This document shows positions 57,954 to 64,000 of a stretch of DNA of 64,000 nucleotides, one piece after another; position 1 is the stretch's first letter, and each line of letters starts with the position of its first letter. The position numbers were made by a program, and so were the translations under genes. This DNA is from Falsiroseomonas ponticola (GTDB lineage: Bacteria > Pseudomonadota > Alphaproteobacteria > Acetobacterales > Acetobacteraceae). The stretch is taken from positions 1 through 64,000 of the forward strand of contig NZ_JAERQN010000018.1 in assembly GCF_016805305.1 (NCBI RefSeq). The letters run 5' to 3'. The notes beneath the pieces were generated by a model. That model was not told the origin of the DNA, made no database searches, and saw only the letters and a list, made by a program, of their open reading frames with translations.

Positions 57954-57981
57954 GGCATCGCTGGCCCGTGGTGCCGCTTCC

Positions 57982-59700
57982 TCACCGCTGGAACAGCTTC
58001 TCCGCGACCGCGGCGTGCTGTTCCAGCACCACGCGGCGCTTCACCTTCATCGTCGGCGTCAGCATCCCGTTCTCCACCGTGAAGGGGGGAACCACGGCGC
58101 TGTGGCGGATGCGCTCAATGGAGGAGAGCTTCCGGTTCACGCGCTCCACCGCCGCGGCCGCCTTCTCCTCCATCCCCTCCGCCGGCACCAGCAGCGCCAC
58201 GATGCCGGGCCGGCCTTCGCCCGCCACCACGGCCTGCGCGATCTCGGGCTCCGCCATCAGCAGGCTCTCGATCTTGGCGGGGCTCACCATGTCCCCGCCC
58301 AGCGTCTTGATGAAGTCGCGCTTGCGGTCGGTGATGCGGATATAGCCGCCCGCGCCGATCTCCCCCACATCGCCGGTGTGCAGCCAGCCATCGCGCAGCG
58401 CCCGCGCCGTGGCCTCCGGGTCGTTCCAGTAGCCATCCATCACCAGGTCGCCGCGCACGCAAAGCTCGCCGTCATCGGCGATCCGCGCCTCCACGCCGGG
58501 CAGGGGCGGGCCCACCGTCTCCCGCCGTATGGCCCAGGGCGGGTTCACGCTGATCACCGGCCCGGCCTCCGTCTGGCCATAGCCCTGGATCACCGGCAGC
58601 CCCATCGCCAGGAAGAAGCCCGAGAGGTCGGGGTCGAGCCGCGCGCCGCCCGACACCATCGCCTGCAGCTTGCCGCCGAAGCGGTCCCGCACCTTGGCGC
58701 GCACCAGCCGTTCCAGCACCAGGTCCTGCGCGCGCTCCAGCAGGTTCAGCCTCGGCCCGTCCAGCTTTCTCAGGCCGAGGGCGAGCGCCTGGCGGAACAG
58801 CACCGCCTTCAGCCCGCCCTCCTTCTCCACCCCCGCCTCGATGCGGGCGCGCAGCACCTCGAACAGCCGGGGCACGGCGGTGACGATGCTGGGCTGGAAT
58901 TCCTTGAACTCCGCCGCCAGCCGGTCGGCGCCGCGGGAATAGATCACCTCCACCCCCAGCGAGGGCAGCAGGAAGCCGCCCACCGTGTGCTCGTAGCTGT
59001 GCGACAGCGGCAGGAAGGAGAGGTAGGGCGTCCCCTCCAGCTTCAGCCGCTTCGCCAGCCGCGCCACGCCCTCCCGGTTCGACAGCAGCGCGCGGTGCGG
59101 CAGCATCACGCCCTTCGGCAGCCCGCCCGTGCCGCTGGTATAGACGATGCAGGCCAGCCGCCCGGGCGGGATCAGCTCCGCCTCCGCCAGCAGGCCCGCG
59201 GGGTCGGACGGCGTCGCCTCGGCGCGGGACCAGGGGTGGCTGGTCTGCGCCGCGCCGGGGGCCTCCGCCTCCATGCACAGCAGCAGGTCCAGCTGCCGCC
59301 CCGCCAGGGCGGAAGCCGCCGCCACCGCCGCCGCCAGCTTGCGGGTGGAGACGATCGCCGCCGTCGCGCCGCTGTCGCGCAGGATATGCGCGTGGTCGGC
59401 GACGGTGTTGGTGGTGTAGGTCGGCACGGTGACGCCGCCGATCGCCATGATGGCGGTATCGGCGATGGGGAATTCGGGCCGGTTCTCGCTGACCAGCAGC
59501 ACGCGGTCCCCCGGCGCCACGCCCTCCGCCCGCAGGAAGGCGGCGATGGAGGCGGTGCGCGCGGCGAATTCGCCCCAGCTGACCTGCCGCCAGGCCTTGT
59601 CCTGCCAGGCCCGCAGCATCGGCCGGCCATGCCAGCCCCGCGACAGATCCAGCATCATCTGCGGCAGGCTGGTCCAGCCACTCGCCTCGGCGCTGTTCAT
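57982..59700 (-). CDS. Long-chain acyl-CoA synthetase (AMP-binding)
   Basis: This enzyme activates fatty acids to acyl-CoA through an acyl-adenylate. The 572-residue protein has the P-loop IVYTSGTGGLPKGVMLPHRA near residue 187. IQGYGQTEAGPVIS forms the adenine-binding site, and LHTGDVGEIGAGGYIRITDR with RDFIKTLGGDMVSPAKIE forms the C-terminal hinge. It resembles FadD15/long-chain ligases. It lies 28 bases from the DUF2806-like gene on the same strand; the window shows one acyl-CoA dehydrogenase but no beta-oxidation operon. Confidence 0.93.
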   Translation of the reverse strand: MNSAEASGWTSLPQMMLDLSRGWHGRPMLRAWQDKAWRQVSWGEFAARTASIAAFLRAEGVAPGDRVLLVSENRPEFPIADTAIMAIGGVTVPTYTTNTVADHAHILRDSGATAAIVSTRKLAAAVAAASALAGRQLDLLLCMEAEAPGAAQTSHPWSRAEATPSDPAGLLAEAELIPPGRLACIVYTSGTGGLPKGVMLPHRALLSNREGVARLAKRLKLEGTPYLSFLPLSHSYEHTVGGFLLPSLGVEVIYSRGADRLAAEFKEFQPSIVTAVPRLFEVLRARIEAGVEKEGGLKAVLFRQALALGLRKLDGPRLNLLERAQDLVLERLVRAKVRDRFGGKLQAMVSGGARLDPDLSGFFLAMGLPVIQGYGQTEAGPVISVNPPWAIRRETVGPPLPGVEARIADDGELCVRGDLVMDGYWNDPEATARALRDGWLHTGDVGEIGAGGYIRITDRKRDFIKTLGGDMVSPAKIESLLMAEPEIAQAVVAGEGRPGIVALLVPAEGMEEKAAAAVERVNRKLSSIERIRHSAVVPPFTVENGMLTPTMKVKRRVVLEQHAAVAEKLFQR

Positions 59701-59815
59701 GCCCTCAGGACGCTCCCCGGTTTGCGCGACCGGGTATCACGGAACGGCGCGAAGGTCGCGCCCGATTCCGCAGGGCAGGCCCGGCCGGCCCCCGGGGGAG
59801 GGGGGCGCCGGCGGG

Positions 59816-61882
59816 TCAGGCCGCCCGCAGCTCCGCCATGAAGCGCCCGACCTCCGCCCGCAGCGTCTCCGCCTGGCGCGACAGGTCGGAGGAAGCGGCC
59901 CGCACCTCCGCCGCCGCCGCGCCCGTGCGGTCCGCATCCGCGTTCACGCCGCTGGCATGGCCGGAGACATCGGCCGTGCCCCGCGCCGCTTCCGCCACCG
60001 CGCGGGTGATCTCCTGCGTCGCCTGCGCCTGTTCGCCGGCCGTCGCCGCCACCTGCGCGGTCGCTTCCCCCACCACCGCGATGATGCGGGAGATCTCCGC
60101 GATGGCGGAGACGGTGCGCCCCGTCTCCGCCTGCATGGCGGCGATCTGGCTGCCGATCTCCTCCGTCGCCTTGGCGGTCTGGGCGGCCAGCGCCTTCACT
60201 TCCCCGGCCACCACCGCGAAGCCCTTGCCGGCCTCCCCGGCCCGCGCCGCCTCGATGGTCGCGTTCAGCGCCAGCAGATTGGTCTGGCCGGCGATGTCGC
60301 TGATCAGCCGCACCACGTCGCCGATCCGCTCGGCCGCCTCCGCCAGGCCGCGCACGGTCTGCCCGGCCTGGTCCGCGGCGCCGGTCGCCGCCTGCGCCTG
60401 TTCGGAGCCGTGGCGGATCTGGCGCGTCACCTCGCCGAAGGAAGCCGCCAGCTCCTCCGTCGCCGCCGCCACCGTCTGCACGCCCCCATTGGCCAGGTCC
60501 GCCGCCGCCGCCACGGCCGAGGCATGGCGGCTGCCATCCGCGGCGATGCCCGCCATGCTTTCCGCCGTCGCATCCAGCTGCGTGGCGGCGGAGGCGACGC
60601 CCTGCAGCATGGCGCTCGCCTGGTCCTCGAACTGCCGCAGCACCGCATCCACCCGTTCCGCCCGGGCCAGGCGCTGGGCCTGTTCCTCCGCCCGCGCCGC
60701 GGCTTCCGCCACGCGCTCCGCGCTGCCGGCCCGCAGCGTCTCCACCGCCGCGGCCATCTCCCCCAGCTCATCCGTCCGGCCCTGGCAGGGCACGGCCACC
60801 GCCAGGTCACCGCCCGCGATGCGCCCGACCGTCGCGGTCAGGTCCCGGATCGGGCCGACCAGGCGGCGCAGAAGCAGCAGCGCCCCGCCGATGGCCATGG
60901 CGAAGCCCAGCGCCGCCAGGCCGAGCGCCAGCCACAGCGTGCGCTCCGCCTCCGCCCGCTCGGCCCGCGCGGCCTGCAGCGCGCCATCCAGCGCCGCGTC
61001 CCGCAGCTGCAGGATGGAAGCCTGCGCGCCCCGCGACCAGTCGCGATAGGCCTGCACCGTCAGCTCGAAGGGCGTGTCGGGGGTGGCGAGGCGGCGCTGC
61101 GCCACGCCCATGTAGGTGCGCCAGATCCCCTCATCCCGCCCGGCATAGCTCTCCTTCTGCCGGGCGAGCGCGGCGGCCAGGGCCGGGTTGGCGGGGACGG
61201 AATCGATCAGCCGCTGCGCCGCCAGCCAGGCCTGCTCCGCCCGCCCGGTCGCGACCTGCGCGGCCAGGAAGGCGTCCAGCTGCACGGGGGTGCCGGACAG
61301 CCAGGCCAGGATCTGCGCGTTGCGCCGGCCGACCTGGTCCCGCAGGTCCATCACGGCGGAGGACACCTCCACCAGCAGCGCCAGGTCCGGCGCCGCGCGG
61401 GCCACGCCCTTGGCCGCTTCCGTCGCGATCGCCAGCAGCCCTTCCACCGCGCGGTTGCGCGCCGCCACGCCGGCCGCCGCCAGGCTGGCGTCGCGCCGGT
61501 CCAGCGGCTGGTCCAGCGCCTGGTTCACCCGGCCGCGCACGCCATCCACCTCCGCCGCCAGGCGGGTGATGGCGCCGCCATCCAGCCTGGCCGCGGCGGC
61601 GCTGGCGGCGGCGGCCTGCATCAGCCGCCGCGTCGTCTCCGCATCGGCGTTCAGCTGCGCGCGGTCCGGCGTCGCCTGCCGCAGCACGGTGCCGAAGGCG
61701 CCCACCTCCACCGCGATGGCGCTGACCGCGCGCTGCGCATCCGCGGCCGCCTGCAGCTGCGCCATGGCCGTGCCCACGCGCCGCTCGTCGCGCAGCGCCT
61801 CCCCGGCCGCCCAGAGGCTGGCGAGCAGGCCTGGAATGGCCACCAGGCAGAAGCCGATGATGAAGAGCAACCGGATGCGCAT
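59816..61882 (-). CDS. Methyl-accepting chemotaxis protein
   Basis: This is a 688-residue transmembrane chemoreceptor. TM1 is residues 5-27 (LLFIIGFCLVAIPGLLASLW). A large periplasmic helical sensor region spans about 28-314, and TM2 about 315-337 (LALGLAALGFAMAIGGALLL). HAMP follows to about 390, then the MA signalling domain with the hairpin tip GEAGKGFAVVAGEVKALAAQ near 547-566, which binds CheA/CheW. The ATG at 61882 follows GGGAGG by 8 bases. The ligand is unknown; no che genes are in the window. Confidence 0.93.
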   Translation of the reverse strand: MRIRLLFIIGFCLVAIPGLLASLWAAGEALRDERRVGTAMAQLQAAADAQRAVSAIAVEVGAFGTVLRQATPDRAQLNADAETTRRLMQAAAASAAAARLDGGAITRLAAEVDGVRGRVNQALDQPLDRRDASLAAAGVAARNRAVEGLLAIATEAAKGVARAAPDLALLVEVSSAVMDLRDQVGRRNAQILAWLSGTPVQLDAFLAAQVATGRAEQAWLAAQRLIDSVPANPALAAALARQKESYAGRDEGIWRTYMGVAQRRLATPDTPFELTVQAYRDWSRGAQASILQLRDAALDGALQAARAERAEAERTLWLALGLAALGFAMAIGGALLLLRRLVGPIRDLTATVGRIAGGDLAVAVPCQGRTDELGEMAAAVETLRAGSAERVAEAAARAEEQAQRLARAERVDAVLRQFEDQASAMLQGVASAATQLDATAESMAGIAADGSRHASAVAAAADLANGGVQTVAAATEELAASFGEVTRQIRHGSEQAQAATGAADQAGQTVRGLAEAAERIGDVVRLISDIAGQTNLLALNATIEAARAGEAGKGFAVVAGEVKALAAQTAKATEEIGSQIAAMQAETGRTVSAIAEISRIIAVVGEATAQVAATAGEQAQATQEITRAVAEAARGTADVSGHASGVNADADRTGAAAAEVRAASSDLSRQAETLRAEVGRFMAELRAA

Positions 61883-62022
61883 GCGCCTGGCCTCCCGAAC
61901 CGTCGGGCGGTTTATCCCCGAAATGATTTGCCAGGGTGTTGATGCCCGCGCCGGCACGCCGGGCCCTGCCTTCGCGCCCGCCGCCCCGAAAGGATCGCGG
62001 CCGCCCCCGTTGGCCTCGCGCC

Positions 62023-63873
62023 ATGGCGGGCTATATGCAGGGTGTGACCCAGAACATCGCCGCCGCCCCCGATTCCGCCGCCACGGCATCCCCCCTGGCC
62101 CCGGCCGCCGCGCAGGCCCTGCCGGCCTGGGACCTGTCCGACCTCTATGCCGCGCCGGAGGATCCGCGCCTCGCCGCCGACCTCGACCGCGCGGAAGCCG
62201 AGGCCCGCGCCTTCGAGGCCAGCCATGCCGGCCGCCTCGCCACCCTGTCCGGCGATGCCCTCGCCGCCGCCATCACCACCTATGAGACGATCGAGGAAGT
62301 GCTGGGCCGGGCCATGTCCTTCGCCCAGCTCGTCTTCTCCGGCGATGCGCAATCCGCGGAGAATGGCCGCTTCTACCAGACCATCCAGGAACGCGTGACG
62401 GCCATCAGCAGCCATTTGCTGTTCCTGACGCTGGAGCTGAACCGGCTGGAGGATGCGGCGCTCGAGCAGAAGATCCTCTCCTCCGCCGCGCTGGCGCGCT
62501 GGCGCCCCTGGCTGCGGGACCTCCGCGTCTTCCGCCCGCACCAGCTGTCGGATGAGCTGGAGAAGCTGCTGCATGAGAAGGAGGTGACGGGCCGCTCCGC
62601 CTGGAACCGCCTGTTCGACGAGACCGTCGCCGCCATGCGCGTCGATGTCGGCGGCGAGGAGCTGACCGTCTCCGCCGCGCTCAACAAGCTCTCGGACAAT
62701 GACCGCGCGGTGCGCGCCGCGGCGGCCAAGGGCGTCTCCGCCGCCTTCGGCGACCGCGTGCGCCTGTTCAGCCTGATCACCAACGTCCTCGCCAAGGACA
62801 AGGAGATCATCGATGGCTGGCGCCGCTACCCCCGCGCCACCTCCTCGCGCAACCGCGCCAACATGGTGGAGGATGAGGTGGTGGATGCCCTCGTCGCCGC
62901 CGTGCGGGAAAGCTTCCCCCGCCTGTCCCACCGCTACTACGCGATGAAGGCGAAGTGGCTCGGCCTGCCGAAGCTGATGCACTGGGACCGCAACGCGCCG
63001 CTGCCGGATGATGCGGACACCACCATCCCCTGGCCGGAAGCCGTGGCGCGCGTCCGCGCCGCCTATGGCGCCTTCAGCCCGGAGCTGGAGCGGATCGCCG
63101 CCCCCTTCTTCGAGAAGCCCTGGATCGATGCGGCGCTGCGCCCCGGCAAGGCCAGCGGCGCCTTCGCGCACCCGACCGTGCCCTCCGCCCACCCCTACCT
63201 GCTGCTGAACTACCACGGCAAGGCGCGGGACGTGATGACGCTGGCGCATGAACTCGGCCACGGCGTGCACCAGGTGCTGGCGGCCCAACAGGGCTACCTG
63301 ATGTCCTCCACCCCGCTGACGCTGGCCGAGACGGCGTCCGTGTTCGGGGAGATGCTGACCTTCCGCGCCGTGCTGGACGCGGAGCGTGACCCCCGCAAGC
63401 GCCGCGCCCTGCTGGCCGGCAAGGTGGAGGACATGCTGAACACGGTGGTCCGCCAGATCGCCTTCTACCGGTTCGAGACGCTGCTGCACGAGGAACGCCG
63501 CAAGGGCGAGGTCGCGCATGAGCGGATCGGCGAGATCTGGATGCAGGTGCAGACCGAAAGCCTGGGCCCCGCCTTCGACTTCACGCCGGACTACAGCGTC
63601 TACTGGGCCTATATCCCGCACTTCGTGCACACGCCCTTCTACGTCTATGCCTACGCCTTCGGGGATTGCCTGGTGAACGCCCTCTACGGCGTCTTCCGAG
63701 AAGGCCATCCCCGGTTCCAGGAGAAGTACCTGGAGATGCTGAAGGCCGGCGGGACCAAGCGGCACCGCGAATTGCTGGCCCCCTTCGGGCTCGATGCCTC
63801 CGACCCCGCCTTCTGGCGCAAGGGGCTCGACGTCATCAGCGGCTTCATCGACGAACTCGAACAGGCGGGCTGA
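62023..63873 (+). CDS. pepF: M3-family oligoendopeptidase F
   Basis: Oligoendopeptidase F cleaves short peptides in the cytoplasm with a zinc ion. The zinc motif HELGH lies at His409-His413, with the third ligand in LAETASVFGE about 25 residues on. The 616-residue length and W(D/N)LSDLY start (PAWDLSDLYAAPEDPRLAAD) fit PepF. Starts at 62023, 62035 and a GTG at 62044 are all in frame; none has a clear ribosome-binding site, and 62023 is taken as the longest plausible. It is divergent from the chemoreceptor gene. Confidence 0.93.
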   Translation: MAGYMQGVTQNIAAAPDSAATASPLAPAAAQALPAWDLSDLYAAPEDPRLAADLDRAEAEARAFEASHAGRLATLSGDALAAAITTYETIEEVLGRAMSFAQLVFSGDAQSAENGRFYQTIQERVTAISSHLLFLTLELNRLEDAALEQKILSSAALARWRPWLRDLRVFRPHQLSDELEKLLHEKEVTGRSAWNRLFDETVAAMRVDVGGEELTVSAALNKLSDNDRAVRAAAAKGVSAAFGDRVRLFSLITNVLAKDKEIIDGWRRYPRATSSRNRANMVEDEVVDALVAAVRESFPRLSHRYYAMKAKWLGLPKLMHWDRNAPLPDDADTTIPWPEAVARVRAAYGAFSPELERIAAPFFEKPWIDAALRPGKASGAFAHPTVPSAHPYLLLNYHGKARDVMTLAHELGHGVHQVLAAQQGYLMSSTPLTLAETASVFGEMLTFRAVLDAERDPRKRRALLAGKVEDMLNTVVRQIAFYRFETLLHEERRKGEVAHERIGEIWMQVQTESLGPAFDFTPDYSVYWAYIPHFVHTPFYVYAYAFGDCLVNALYGVFREGHPRFQEKYLEMLKAGGTKRHRELLAPFGLDASDPAFWRKGLDVISGFIDELEQAG

Positions 63874-63878
63874 TCGCG

Positions 63879-64000
63879 ATGGCCGGGAACGACAAGGGAT
63901 CGACGCTGTTCGGGGAGGTGCGGCGCATGGTGCGCACCTCCGGCGCCGTGGGCGGCATCGCGGCGCGCGTGGCGGGCGAACGCTTCCTCGGCATCAAGAC
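63879..64000 (+). CDS. ABC1/UbiB-family kinase-like protein, N-terminal fragment
   Basis: Only 40 codons are present before the right edge: MAGNDKGSTLFGEVRRMVRT, then SGAVGGIAARVAGERFLGIK. The VGGIAARVAGERFLG segment matches the N-terminus of AarF/ABC1/UbiB-like proteins of the type with a KxGQ motif further on, which is not visible here. It starts 5 bases after the pepF stop. Assignment is tentative because of the short length. Confidence 0.55.
   Translation, partial: MAGNDKGSTLFGEVRRMVRTSGAVGGIAARVAGERFLGIK

Noticed and set aside
61883..62022. Sigma-54 or flagellar sigma promoter for the chemoreceptor
   Set aside because: TGGCAAATCATTTCGG and GGATAA only partly match and lack correct spacing.

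Overview
The window is GC-rich bacterial chromosome with almost every third codon position G or C. The start is the S10-spc-alpha ribosomal superoperon in alphaproteobacterial order. The rest is rich in tripartite-tricarboxylate-type (Bug) solute-binding proteins, acyl-CoA enzymes, glycolate oxidase and tartrate genes. GapR and a DUF1244 protein sit side by side. Together these point to an alphaproteobacterium, most likely an Acetobacteraceae member of the Roseomonas type (inference from gene content, not from a search).

Layout. (1) 1-14707: 3' end of tuf, then rpsJ to adk as one dense block. A 280-base structured leader with a promoter follows, then rpsM-rpsK-rpoA-rplQ and a strong terminator. 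(2) 14797-20828: a secreted alpha/beta hydrolase (+), facing a six-gene minus-strand run: TauD-type dioxygenase, two tandem related Bug proteins, DMT exporter, DCC protein, DUF4166 protein. (3) 20969-27940: rarA, crcB, a GH16 glycosidase, an XRE regulator, an RluC-type pseudouridine synthase and an AsmA-like protein, with palindromic and tandem repeats between them. (4) 27957-31904: orphan amino-acid-binding protein, TerB-like protein, acyl-CoA dehydrogenase, isolated rpmJ with its own promoter, a 38-base tandem repeat, and a small secreted protein that has a paralogue at 43123. (5) 32057-39307: glcD-glcE-M81 peptidase, then a 756-base interval with a MITE-like element, then glcF and a Bug protein. 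(6) 39376-45269: hydrolase plus Bug protein, TPR protein, ada, small secreted protein, and a pyruvate kinase carrying an N-terminal helix-turn-helix domain. (7) 45519-52754: OmpA-family protein, Yip1 and DoxX membrane proteins, then a tartrate/glycerate block (cupin, ttuD-like kinase, GntR regulator, ttuC-like dehydrogenase, Bug protein). (8) 52821-64000: DUF1244, gapR, VOC protein, nitroreductase, a Cys-rich protein behind a Fur-like box, flavin reductase, atypical SDR, a DUF2806-like gene of foreign composition, acyl-CoA ligase, chemoreceptor, M3 peptidase and the start of an ABC1-family kinase.

How the genes work together. The first 14.7 kb makes ribosomes, SecY and RNA polymerase alpha. 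The rest reads as organic-acid scavenging. Five periplasmic Bug proteins lie here without any TctA/TctB membrane partner. Glycolate oxidase (glcDEF), tartrate dehydrogenase, glycerate kinase and pyruvate kinase could carry two- to four-carbon hydroxyacids to pyruvate.

The most unusual item is the pyruvate kinase at 43611-45269. A full-length enzyme is preceded in the same frame by about 60 residues of Cro/YdaS-like helix-turn-helix. Just upstream lie two matching palindromes, CTTA-N7-TAAG, centred 41 bases apart around a -10-like element. This suggests, as inference only, a glycolytic enzyme that binds its own promoter. Other points worth checking are a perfect FNR/FixK-type box before doxX, a Fur-like box before a CCxCC protein, a MITE-like element between glc genes, and several structured leaders.
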